From: Diadema setosum | Taxonomy: Eukaryota; Echinodermata; Echinoidea; Diadematoida; Diadematidae | Length of the DNA: 64,000 nucleotides | Direction: 5' to 3' | Assembly: GCA_033980235.1 (NCBI GenBank) | Contig: CM067069.1 | Coordinates: 18,127,650-18,191,649 of the forward strand | Shown here: one piece after another, positions 1-11,339 of the stretch | How the letters are laid out: every line of letters starts with the position of its first letter | Position numbering within the stretch: the stretch's first letter is position 1 | Program-made: the position numbers and the translations under genes | Notes under the pieces: generated by a model | Databases searched by the model: none | What the model saw: only the letters and a program-made list of their open reading frames with translations | What the model was told of the DNA's origin: nothing

Positions 1-382
1 GAGTTAACAGATGATCTACCACACACACACACAAAGAAAAATGGTATAGTGGAATAGCATTTTATCCTTCTAGCTTATCACAGAGTATGAAAAATTGACA
101 CTGTTATGATCCAAGTGTAACTATATTTTTCTTCACTGAGGACTCTACCTGGAACCCCTGGCAAACTGAAGACTCTGGCAGCGCAAACATGCGCAAAATA
201 TCATGTGTACACAGCACAACACATCACAAGTATCACGTATAAAAATACATCCCTTGAAGCTGGGCCCTGGAAGTTCTAAGGTTATATAATGTTGCTGTTT
301 TTTCTGGCATGTTTTGTCTCCTCAATCTCTCCCTCGTTTTTTTCTGTTCCACAGAGACTCAAATTTGTTTTACAATTCTATA

Positions 383-469
383 TTAACCCATTGAGGACGA
401 GTCACGAGTATACTCGGGCAAGTGCCTATGGGAAATGTGTGTTGTAGCAAAATCAGCCCATCCTCAAAG
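383..469 (+). mobile_element. Short TTAACCC-type MITE, copy 1 (one end degraded)
   Basis: Starts TTAACCCATTGAGGACGAGT and contains GTTGTAGCAAAATCAG near the right end, where the expected GTCCTCAAnGGGTTAA terminus is eroded to ATCCTCAAAGG. It shares its whole length with copies at 15578 and 23650. Confidence 0.6.
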
Positions 470-1188
470 GAATAGATGATTATTTACACGTGTGTGTGCA
501 TGTGTTTGTGTGACTGGGTATGATGGGTAGGGGTAGGGAGTAATGCTGCTGAAATTTCACACTTTCAAAAAAAAATCTGTTTTGCCAGTTTGTAAAACTT
601 CCTGGTTGAGGCAAGATAAAACTTTTAAGAGCACAATACAAGCACAGGCATCATCGCAGATCGCCATTTTGAGACTCGACAATGATATGAACCTTCACGG
701 TTAGATTACTTTTGAGCGTCATTCCAGTGGTGAAACCTTTCCTAAGATGGGTCTCATCTTGTCAAGATTGCTATTCATCTGCCATTTTCACCTCATTCAA
801 ACTTCTAGTTCTGACATTGTGTTCCGGCTTACCGTTCCTTTGAATCAAGACGTGATTGGAAAGACTATTAAGGGAAAAATATATTAAAAAGCATGACAAA
901 AGCTTTTTCTGTAAAGTACTGTACTAAATGACTTGACATTTGATTGTGTCTGTTTTAGCTTCAATAAGTGTATCCAACGAGTCCTTTCGCAGAATGCTTT
1001 TCCCTAGACTCAACCTCAGAGTTCATTGCGCTTTATGCTTTCCATTCTGGGAGGAAATCCGCATCACAATCATTCTATTGCATCCCTCCCACTCTCACTG
1101 CCCTTTTAAAATGGCTTCCCTGTGTCTCCTTACGTGGAATACCATTGTCAATATTGCCAAACTCCTTTTATTTATCTTTTTCACATTG

Positions 1189-1217
1189 CCCCCCCCCCCA
1201 AAAAAAAAAAAAAAAAA
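1189..1217 (+). repeat. C11-A18 homopolymer junction
   Basis: An uninterrupted C run passes directly into an A run. Similar junctions occur at 5206-5229, 7048-7068 and 9150-9167. Confidence 0.9.
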
Positions 1218-1762
1218 GGTAAAAGAGTTGACAGAATTTGTCCTTTCTTCAAAAGTCTCTAACCTCCAGAGGGATAAATGGAAAAAAAAAAAATGAAGAA
1301 GACATTCTGTTCTAACATACAATGACAAAATCTTAAAAGCCCTATCTCACACCTGCAGTTTATCAAATCATAATGTTGCCTCAGAAAAAGAGACACAATA
1401 GCAGTAATTTCAGCTCCACATGAGTCTCTGAAGAGGGCTAACATGCTGTATTTCCTACTCACACTAAATGTTGTACACTGGGACTGAAGAGATGGCTTTA
1501 ATAGTCACAAACTTGTCAACCAAAACTTTGCAAGCATTCTTGACGGACTACAGTTACAGCGATGCCCTGGTTCGATCTACTCCATAATAACAGCCATTTG
1601 CAGCACAATTCTACTCAACACAGTTGAACGGTTGATTATACCGCCACACAGTGCTACAACTCGTACACTGCACATACATATACAGATAATAGAATGTCAA
1701 CCAGCCTTTATATTTATTGGACAAAACTTAAATTTGTATAGTAATCGGGTGTATCACTATAA

Positions 1763-2224
1763 AGGAGACCTTGGGATGATTTTCAGACTTTTACATTTGA
1801 ACAACTATAAATTAGTTACACTGAGTACAAAGTTTCAGAATATATAGTGATTGGGATGAGGAATATGAATGTTTTCAAAATTTATAACAAATTGCAATGA
1901 ACAAGGATAATGACAAGGCAGCCTCACCATACAAATGCATTAGTTGGGGCTCAAGGAAGCAGAACAAAAGAAGAAGGCATGCATAGATTCCACACAGGTG
2001 AACTTGGTAAGCAAGCGGTATTGTAATGGAATTAAGCTTCTACATTTCTGAAACATGTGAGGCTCTATGTCATCAACACTGTTCAGTATAATTTGTATAC
2101 AAATTTTCAGAGTATTGGTTTCTTTGCTCAAGGACAACAATAAATTCCACAAATTTATACATGGAACTGTCAATTTATATGTACTACATGATGCAAAATT
2201 ATGAAAATAGTCTGGAATGCCCCT
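1763..2224 (+). mobile_element. TTAA-type MITE, left copy of a convergent pair
   Basis: Ends resemble inverted repeats: left AGGAGACCTTGGGATGATTT, right rc AGGGGCATTCCAGACTATTT. The right end is followed by TTAA (2225-2228); the left target is degraded to ATAA. Its full length reappears in inverse orientation at 2358-2818. Confidence 0.6.
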
Positions 2225-2357
2225 TTAATAGTCTACTGACAATTAAAGAGGAAAGTTTCTGAAGTCTCTAAAACATGATTTCTTGAATAACACTGTAGTG
2301 CATAGAACAGACAAAACTCAAAATGAGGGACTGCAGGTGATTTTTTTTTTTCTTTTA

Positions 2358-2818
2358 AGGGGCATTCCAGATGATTTTCATAATTTTACATCAGGTAGTT
2401 CAATCAACAGCACCATGCATAGATTTGTGGAATTTTTTTGTGGTCCTTGAGCAGAGAAACCAATAGTCTGAAAATCTTTAACAAATTACACTGAACAGTG
2501 TTGATGACATAGAGCCTCACATATTTCAGATATGTAGCAGTGTAATTCCATTACAATACCGCTTGCTTAACAAGTTCACCTGATTGTGTAGAATTTATGC
2601 ATGCTTTCTTCTTTTGTTCTGCTTCCTTGAGCCCCCACTCATGCATTCTTATGGTGAGGCTGCCATGTCATCATCCTTGTTCATTGCAATTTGTTATAAA
2701 TTTTGAAAACATTCTTATTCCTCATCCCAATCACTATAAATTCTGAAACTCTCTACTCAGTATAACTAATTTATAGTTATTCAAATGTAAAAGTCTGAAA
2801 ATCATCCGGAGGTCTCCT
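2358..2818 (-). mobile_element. TTAA-type MITE, right copy of a convergent pair
   Basis: Reverse complement of 1763-2224 along its length. For example CTCTATGTCATCAACACTGT in the left copy reads ACAGTGTTGATGACATAGAG here. Preceded by TTAA (2355-2358), followed by TTGA. The copies are separated by about 130 bases of unrelated sequence, making a 1.06-kb interrupted palindrome. Confidence 0.6.
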
Positions 2819-3820
2819 TTGAATACCAGCACAAACATGACTTCTTGTTTTTACCATAGCATTTCAAAATGTTTTAAACATTTCAGTAGCCACTTGTTTC
2901 AATCTTGTGGTAACTATGGATCACATCCACTTCTTCTTCTTGCTGTAATGTATAGCTTATATCTATGAGTGATTCATCTTCTGTTTTTTGTCTAGAATTT
3001 CAACGGTATGCAAAACTTTCTGGAGGTTTCTGCGAGACGTTCCCCTCTCCTTCCTACAAAATCCATCTTTGACTCATCGTTCAAGGGTAGAACAAATCCG
3101 ATCTTGTCTTCCCAATTTCACACACAGAGACGGCGAGTAATATGATTAGTTAGCCTTGAGCCACGGTCCGCCAATGCCAGAGAAAGAAAAAAAAAAGTCT
3201 CGGAAAGAAAGCAAATCCTTGCAGCAATGCGCTGAAATCTTTCTGGTCAATTTCATCAAATTTTTAATCTTCTGTCACGGAAATCAATCACAACCTGGAG
3301 AGACCCAAGCTACATACAATACCCAGCTGCCAGAGATTCGTAGGGCATATCATATTTCAGAATTGCAGCCTTTCTCATAAATGGCTAGAGAAAAGAAGTT
3401 AGAATCAGTGAAATAATTCCTACTTGACTCAACACCATTTCTCCTACATCTATACTTTCACATTAAACACACACACATGCACATTCTCGTATTAGAGATG
3501 CTTCAACTGGGGATACGGTAGTTTGCTGAAGGTAATCAGGCATGTTTCATTATTTGTTTTTGATTTCTGTATGTGATGAATGTCCCAACTGAAATTGAAA
3601 ACCATAAGAATTCTCACACACAGTATATTGCAGACCCCTCAACCTTTCTGATTAAAAAATAGGGATGATTTTGTTCAATAATAGGAAAGAAAGAGCAGTT
3701 CCCATTGGAGAGTGTAATTAAATTACCAACAAAAATATGAAACTCCTATTGAAACAAGAGCTGGGAATGGTCAAAATTCAGATTCTTTCCTCCAAAGTCA
3801 GAATGGTTGGGAGGTCTGTG

Positions 3821-4069
3821 TACTGTATACACTGAATATTTTGTGAGGTTCTTATTTTCGCGAAGTTTGCAAGTCAGGTGCTATTCATGAAGTTAAAGAC
3901 ACACGAAATCATTGACTCTGATCACGACATGAATTTGACATGCACACATACATTTCTTCATTCTGTACTACTACTGTACCTTACGATCATGAATAAAAAC
4001 ACTCGCAAAATCGTTATAAAGTCCTGATTCGCAAAAAATTCCACTTGCTAATATATAGTGAGTACAGTA
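3821..4069. mobile_element. TA-flanked MITE (TACTGTA ends)
   Basis: Left end TACTGTATACACTGAATATT; right end, reverse complemented, TACTGTACTCACTATATATT. The outer TA is a plausible Tc1/mariner-type target duplication. Internal GCGAA motifs recall the elements at 26570 and 28142, but the body differs. Confidence 0.5.
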
Positions 4070-4538
4070 ACCGAGCCAGGCCAGCTTTCCTCCTCCATTG
4101 TATACACACGCTACTGGGATTTTAAAGGAAGACACAATCATATATTTGATTTTATTTGTAAACCAGGCTTGAAACCGGCTGGTTTAATGCTCAGTAAACA
4201 GATTTCTAGTATAGCTTTACCCGATAAACATAGCAATCTGTGAGTGTTCTTTGTCCCTACCAAGGTGATCATCACCTAATGTCATCTCCTTCTTGCACTC
4301 CTTTTCTTCCACAGCAGAAAAAAAAAAACAAACAAATACAAAAATATGAATGAATCATTTACTGCCAAGGCGGCAAATAGTAAAGCAAAACCGCAATGAA
4401 TTGTACGATTGTTGCAGATATTCATACGAGAGAGAGGCACGCAAAAACGGCTCAAGCATTTGGCAGGGATGCCCCCCAGAGATAATCCCTTAAACACACT
4501 CAAAAGGGAATAGTGCTGCTCCGAACAGATTAACTCAC

Positions 4539-4711
4539 TTGAGTTCGGGCCTCAGACCCTTGTTAGTGTAATGCCAGCATATCAGACCAATCAGATCCTG
4601 CACCCGGGCGTTGTTCGTCACGACGACGTTCAGGAAACTGTCGCGAATGCTGCCCTCAAACATTGTCAAGAAGATTTCAATCTTTTTCACGGCGCCTGTC
4701 ACAGCATGAGC
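4539..4711 (-). CDS. MAPKAP1: SIN1 / MAPKAP1, coding exon 4 (start of CRIM domain)
   Basis: The 173-base exon starts in phase 0 after a CCTAG acceptor (4712-4716) and ends in phase 2 before a GTGAGT donor (4533-4538). It translates to AHAVTGAVKKIEIFLTMFEG, then SIRDSFLNVVVTNNARVQDL and IGLICWHYTNKGLRPELK. Human SIN1 has TKKIDVYLPLHS, LPMTVVTMASARVQDL and IGLICWQYTSEGREPKLN, so ARVQDLIGLICW is the diagnostic block. This begins CRIM, the ubiquitin-like substrate-recruitment domain of TORC2. With exons 1-3 it gives 226 residues, under half of the roughly 520-residue human protein. I searched 1-4538 for the next block (human SAYCLHIAEDDGEVDTDFP) and did not find it, so exon 5 probably lies left of the window. 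Confidence 0.93.
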
Positions 4712-5205
4712 CTAGGCAGAAAAAGGAGGAATAGAAACAACCAAGGGTCAATGAAAACAGCGCAAGAACACTAAATCAATCAACATAAATGGTTTTTATA
4801 CTGTGAATGAAAAATAATGACACATGCTATTGTAACTACTAAGTCCTACAATGTAATTCCAACACTTCTGTTGAAAGCTTTTGATATGTATGATATGCAG
4901 TATTGTTGCCATTTTGCAGTTACAGTCACATGGTCCACAAGTTTGGAAATATAACATTATTAAACTCATTGGAACATATTTTAGACAGCAAATCCAATTT
5001 TAGAAGTTTTGCCATGCTGGACTTTCTTGTCTGCAAAATACAGTGGGCTCATTTCAAAGATATTCAAACATGCCGCATCTCTGCCTGCTTGACATAAAAC
5101 TCAATAAAACATTCCCTGCACACTTTATTTTTCCCCTCATTATTGCAACAATGCCATGGATAGATCCTATGGGATATTTTTTTTTTTATATGTCAAACAA
5201 TAGTT

Positions 5206-5229
5206 CCCCCCCCCCCAAAAAAAAAAAAA
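5206..5229 (+). repeat. C11-A13 homopolymer junction
   Basis: Second of four perfect C-run to A-run junctions in the first 10 kb. Confidence 0.9.
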
Positions 5230-7047
5230 GAACGGCAACAATAATATGAAAAACAATATTTACCATAAATAGGAGAAAATATTCTTCAGTTAGTGAAAAA
5301 CAACTTCACCCAAAAGCATACACACTGCTTTTACATCACCATTGACAGGCCATTTAAAGACAAACACACAGAGTGTTTGAGGCATTAGCATGAATTTAGC
5401 AAGATTCAGTCAACAAGTTTCAAAATATGCGAGTACAGCTGCATGAGCATGGTGTGGGGAAATGGAATACAAACATGTATAATTCTATGAGTGAGGGCAT
5501 TATAAATGCGGCTCAGTTAAACAAACATGAACTAGAAACAATGACCCTGTCCCACTGTTATATATATCCATTTTTCCGACCACCTATGGAAAGTGGTTTC
5601 AGAGGCAGTTGCGAGCGGTTCCTGGCATTACATGAATTTATGCGAGCAGTTCCAGAAACACCTTTCGAAATGAAATTTCAATCACACAGGAATCTATCTA
5701 GTGGGTTCAGACGTAGAAAAGTAGTATAAATGAAGAGTTTTATTGCAAAACATGTTAACTTTATGTATGTTGGGTTGATATATTTGGTACTTGAAGCTGC
5801 TAAGAAACAAGGAAAATAATAAGAAAATACAGGATATGATCAATCATAACTACAAGAATATTCCTCATTATGTTACAAGCGAGATATCACTGGAACAAAA
5901 GGTTTTATTTTGTTCTAATTGATAATGGACTTACTTTAAAATGAGGCACTTGGCCCATTTTGCAATGAAACTCTTCCATTTTTCAATCCATTTTTTTTTT
6001 TTAAACAGCTCTCAAACTGGCTTGACTTCTGCGCCTGTTTTATATTAAAATGGTATGCCAATGACGTAATAAAATAGCAGTGTTTGTTGTTACCATAGGT
6101 GATTTTCAAACCTTTACATAATCTGAGGATAAATCAATGCTGCAGCAAAATTGATCAGGAAATGCACTACCTGGGTACTGACTTTGGGGCCTGGATTCAT
6201 GTAAGTTTAAGCTAACAGTCTCTATTGTTCTTAGCTGGCTCTAATATATATATTTTCTTTAAAGTGTGAATATGTTGCTTGACAAGGGTTTGAGCTATGA
6301 TGTGCATGTCACATTATTGCAGTTTTCATCTCAAAGGGCTTTTCTTTTCTTTAATCTGTACAGACACCGCGGATATCTTGTCAAATTCTGCACATTTTGC
6401 TTCTGTGATGACACATACAATAAACAATGACACTGGCAAAGAAGAAGGCAAAAAAAGAAAAAAAAAGAAAAAAGAAATTCCCTCACCCGAAGTTGTCTAC
6501 ATGGAGCTATCATGCAATCGCTGCTAAAAACATGCGTGTGGCTATCAAAATGTGCGCTGCAAACAATTAATCAGGTGGCAATCAGTATGCGCTGCCGATC
6601 CGTTACCTGTAGGGCGCTCGTCAAATGATCTTTTGGGCTTCGTGACACAGCGTCACGCTCTCCCTCCCCTTTTCCTTTCTCCAACTCTCTCTACCAGCGC
6701 TTTCCCCTCCAATTCCATCTCCCCTCTCCCCCTCCCCCTCCCTCTTCCCTCCCCCCCCCCCCAACACACACACCCACCCATCCTGAACCACTCCACATCG
6801 GCCCACTGCCGGCTAATTGAGATTGAGCGGCATGCCGCCACATCCATCGTGACGCGTCTTGGAGGGACACCCGCCGCAACTTGCTGGGGTCTAGACTTCC
6901 GTCACTCCTTCGCTGCGGAGGAACTCTCCACAGTGTCCCATTCGTCACATACTTCCACCAATCTTGTCGTAGTAAACGCTTCATCAGAACATTTTGCCAT
7001 TTTAGTGTGAACATCCTGTGAAGGACAATATTTAAACTTTCTTTTTG

Positions 7048-7068
7048 CCCCCCCCCCCAAAAAAAAAA
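7048..7068 (+). repeat. C11-A10 homopolymer junction
   Basis: Third junction of the same composition and polarity. Confidence 0.9.
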
Positions 7069-9149
7069 CATGTTACATAGATGTATTAGCTTCATCTACA
7101 TCTGCACGGAGGAATGTTGAATTAAACTCTTTTGTTCTACAGGTAGGCACAAACTCTCCCTGGGAAGCCCTTAAATATTCCTTCATTGTTACAGCAGATG
7201 ACATTTGGTACCAGGAGACCATATACCACACTCCTTTCCTTACAACACATTCATTTCTTGTTGAGAAGTGTACGGAATCTTTCAGAACTCTGTATCTTTT
7301 GCGACTGCAAGAGGGGGTCATCGAGTCATCCTCGTCTACAAGCATCATATGAAGTATTAGGAAACAGGTATATTTCACACTGGCATAATGTCTACCTGAA
7401 CAGACTGAATGCTAGAACATTCTAAACACAACTGCTCAGTATCTGTTGATCATCTCAGGAAAGGCATCCATGGTTGCTTTGTGTGAGTTCTTTTGGTTCA
7501 CAAGTACACATTCTTGGAAAGTTCCATACAATTTGTCGTTGAGGGAATCCTGCAAAATACCACTTTTTCATGTACTATCCGGTGTAGACGAAAGAAGTGA
7601 AAGAATGATGTTGATGATGTTCGAAGCAATGAACGATCATGATATCATGACATTACATCATGCTTTAATATTGTAAGGACGATTACAAGATTACTGTAAT
7701 TACAATCACAAAATTATCGTATTGGCTGTCATCATTATCATTGCCATAATCATCTTTATCAGTGTCATCATCCTTACTATTATCAGCATTATTATCATAA
7801 TACACCCAAAGATATGCAGATATGGCTGAGAACAAATGCTTTGGAAAGTACCAACTCTGCTCAATGCATCAGCACAGCGCCAACGACGGTAGAAAGAACC
7901 AAGAGAATTCTCCGCAACCACTATCTAAAGCCAACCTCATCACCAGGAAATCCCGGCACGAGCAGCGGGAGAACACCTCAAGCGTGGAGTGTCGTCGCAA
8001 GGCGCCCTGTTCCTCCTAATCCACAAATCATAATACCCAATTTCCTCTCATTAGCCGCCACGTTTGCGTATTTGTTACAGGCATCCATGTCTAAACGCAG
8101 CGCCATACCACGGAAGGGCACGAGCGTATCTTCCATGTTTAATAGAGTTAATCGTTGGGTGATCCGAGAATCACGAACATCACACGGAACAAGGCATGAA
8201 CAACAGTGCTCAACAAGTGTTATCAAATCTTGAGTCTGAATCATCATTCTAAAACTCTATGCTTCAGGGGGAAAAAAAGACAGAGCATGAAAAAGTACAA
8301 AGAGCTGAGTAAAAATGTCACCGACATCTCCAGTTTGATCCAAGCTAATCTATGATTCACAATCACTAGCTCATTCCACATTGTTGCACTCATGTTTAAT
8401 ATATCTTGCATGTGCATGATGAAAGACTAATATCTCACTTTATCTCACACATGAGGAGTCGTTGTAATTATTTCAATTGGAATTTGTACATGGAATTGGA
8501 AGTTCCTGTGAGAATAAAGGCCAAACATTTGAGATAAAATATTACAGAAGCAAGTGACGTACACTGTCACCCTACAATAAAACATGCACTGCCTGTGTGC
8601 ATTCCTAATCAAGTGATTTATATCACTGTCAAAACTGTCATTCTACAACTAAATTTCCTTTTAGTGATCATCATTAACAGATTCACTCAAAAACAAAGTA
8701 AAAAAAAAAGGACAAACTATTGCAAGAATCAGGTATTTTCACAGGAAGAAAGTTTTTCCACTCAAGTTTTAACTTTTTAATCAAAGGAAAATGCAGACAT
8801 GCTACCCTCAATGTGAACAATATAATGATATCTCTATGACATCTGCTATGTCACGACAAATATGCTTAACGTTTTGACCATCATTCCACGCAATTCTTAA
8901 GTTAGGCTGAAGAATTAGCCTACAAACTTGCATCAGTTTTGACTGATACACACAAATTTCTGTTTTTTCCTCTAAGATTGTTGTACCAAGATAAGAGAGA
9001 GAGGAAAAAAAGGCAGAGTGAGTTCAAAATAACGCAAAGCAAAGCAAAAGCCATATATATATACAGAAAAGAATGTGCCTTTTGGCATTTTGATCAAAGT
9101 ATGAGCTCTCTGTCTGAAAAGCAGAATGAACATCCCCCTCCTGCCCCCT

Positions 9150-9167
9150 CCCCCCCCCCAAAAAAAA
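9150..9167 (+). repeat. C10-A8 homopolymer junction
   Basis: Fourth junction of the same polarity, 40 bases before an AC microsatellite. Confidence 0.9.
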
Positions 9168-9200
9168 GACCAAGGTACAAGTTGTAGGTTGGTACCTGTT

Positions 9201-9206
<6 letters not shown>

Positions 9207-9268
<62 letters not shown>
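9207..9268 (+). repeat. (AC)n microsatellite
   Basis: About 31 uninterrupted dinucleotide units; the apparent Cys-Val reading frames on the other strand are artefacts of this repeat. Confidence 0.95.
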
Positions 9269-9270
<2 letters not shown>

Positions 9271-10053
9271 GGGGGATATATTTTGAGAAGAGACAGCTCA
9301 AGATGTAAAAAAAGAGAAATAGAGGAAACCCCCCAAAATTGCTGCTCGGGTCAAAATAGAAACACTCTAATCCTGAGGATCATCTCCTCCCTAGATCCCG
9401 TTTTTACTAATCGCCAAACGAAGAAGATCCTGCAGTAGAAATCCCCCCATGTCAACCCATGTCCCTAACACTGGCCCAGGTGCCTGAAGTAGCACAGGCA
9501 GGATTCATTTCAGGGATTCCACACCCCTCCCCCCCCCCCCCCCCTCCAACCCATCCCTACCCTAATCATTACATAATTTCACATAATTGTCTTCTTTATT
9601 TTAAATTCTTTCCTGGGATTTCCTTCAGTAATACAAAAAGTATTCCAACAACTAATATGCTCACTATGAATATTCTGTACCCTGGTGTAGTTTAATCGAA
9701 TACATACCCATAAACCTAAAACAAAAGGAAAAGCATCTCGTGCAATGGGTGGGTTGAGGGGGGTGGGGGCAAAATTTTTGTGTCTTGACAAATGATACGG
9801 TGCAGTAAATCCCAAACACCATCTCATATGTTTCGTGTAACATCAAAATGAGACCCAACTTTTTGAGACAAGATCATTTTATTGGCATTTGGTGACTGAA
9901 AACATTAAACTTATTTGATTATCATACCCAAACCAAGAGGCAAATCATATAAAGCATTAATATCTGGTTGATGCAGAGAGCAGTCTTCACCATGGAATTT
10001 GCACAAGGCAGCACCCAGGATTTTTATTACAAAAGAGATGTTCAAGCCTTTAA

Positions 10054-10432
10054 AGGGATTGTATAGTTTTGGTTGAGACCTAATTTCAGGTTTCTAACAT
10101 TTTTTGGTGAGATAATGAGAAACCTCTTATGAAATATAAGAGCATGTAATTCTATGAGGAATTCAACGTTTATTTGATGAAAATTGGTTTTGAAATGACC
10201 GAGATATCCAAAAAGGGCGATTCTAAAAAAGTGTGGGACCCACACTTCATTACGATCGCTTTGTTTTACTTTGATTTGTGATGTTTCAGTCATTCCAAAC
10301 CTGATTTTCATTAAATAAACTTTGAATTCTTCTTAAAATGGTATGCTCTGTACTCTATCATAAGTGTTTTCTTGGTATCTCGCAAAAAGTTAAAAGCCCA
10401 ATTCTCATCTCCACCAATACTGTACTATCCCT
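10054..10432. mobile_element. TTAA-flanked MITE (AGGGAT ends)
   Basis: TTAA at 10050-10053 and again at 10433-10436. Termini AGGGATTGTATAGTTTTGGT and, reverse complemented, AGGGATAGTACAGTATTGGT form inverted repeats with GAGA following. TTAA duplications are typical of piggyBac and Kolobok superfamilies; which applies is not decidable here. No transposase is encoded. Confidence 0.75.
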
Positions 10433-11339
10433 TTAATGTTTGTGTAGGAGAGTCACAAAGACTGGGGGGGGGGGTGCAGTCACATTTTATCCTTGTTAAA
10501 TGCACCATGCTTTTCTTTTTGTCATTATTTCTCTCTCTCTCTCTCTCTCTGCATTCTTTCAGTGTCCATTGCTACACACACACACACACACACAAACACA
10601 CTTTCTTAATTCCTTGTCATTTTTTGAAATACAAAACGGTGTCAAGTCGAAGGGCTTCCCCTCTGGATTCACCCAAAGGAAAATGGGTCACAACACGGGA
10701 ATTTGGTCACTTACAGCGCAGGGATGAAGCCACCGAGAACGCAAGACAGGAATAATGGTACAAGGAATATATACCACGAGGCCCTGTCATGCTTAAGAGT
10801 GTCTTAAAGTGCGAGGCAAGTCTGCCACGGGGCAACAAGACAAGAAAAGCTTCCACAATATATTCAGCAGAGAAAATTTAATTAGCTCATGAAAAGTGTT
10901 GGATGTATCTTAGGTTAGACAAGGCAACGAGGCATTTGGCCGTCAACTCCAATTAAGTAATTTATATCCCTCCCAACATCCCCCCCTCAAAAAAAAAAAA
11001 GAGATAACAGTTACCTACACCATCCTTCACACAAATTAATTTTCTCTTTCTTGCACATCGACAATCACACCAGGTACATCAAAGGCATCATTTCAATGGC
11101 ATCATAAATTAACTACTGCCGCTGACTTCTTTTGCCCCTGTTTTTAAGAAAACACCCTCTATGAATGACCTTTTGTTATATGTCAAGCTCAAGGAATACC
11201 AACTTAATTTCAGAGCCATGCTGACATTTCAATGTAAGGTGAAGGAAAAAAAATGTTAACTTTGTTCACAGTTGGATGAGCAAGCCTAGTATCGTCATTT
11301 TTCAGGCTGGGCATTTCCCATTTTCTTGGGAACATCTCA

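Larger units (their letters stand above)
1..4538 (-). other. SIN1 intron 4 (partial, runs off the left edge)
   Basis: No conserved coding block is visible on either strand. Contents listed separately: a short element at 383-469, convergent MITE copies at 1763-2818 and a TA-flanked element at 3821-4069. A C-run/A-run junction lies at 1189-1217. The remainder (470-1760, 2830-3820, 4070-4538) is AT-rich unique-looking sequence with only short chance reading frames. Confidence 0.6.

Noticed and set aside
6552..7010. 152-codon plus-strand frame with a Pro/Leu-rich middle
   Set aside because: Central part is a C-rich low-complexity run, no family recognised, and it lies in a SIN1 intron on the opposite strand.
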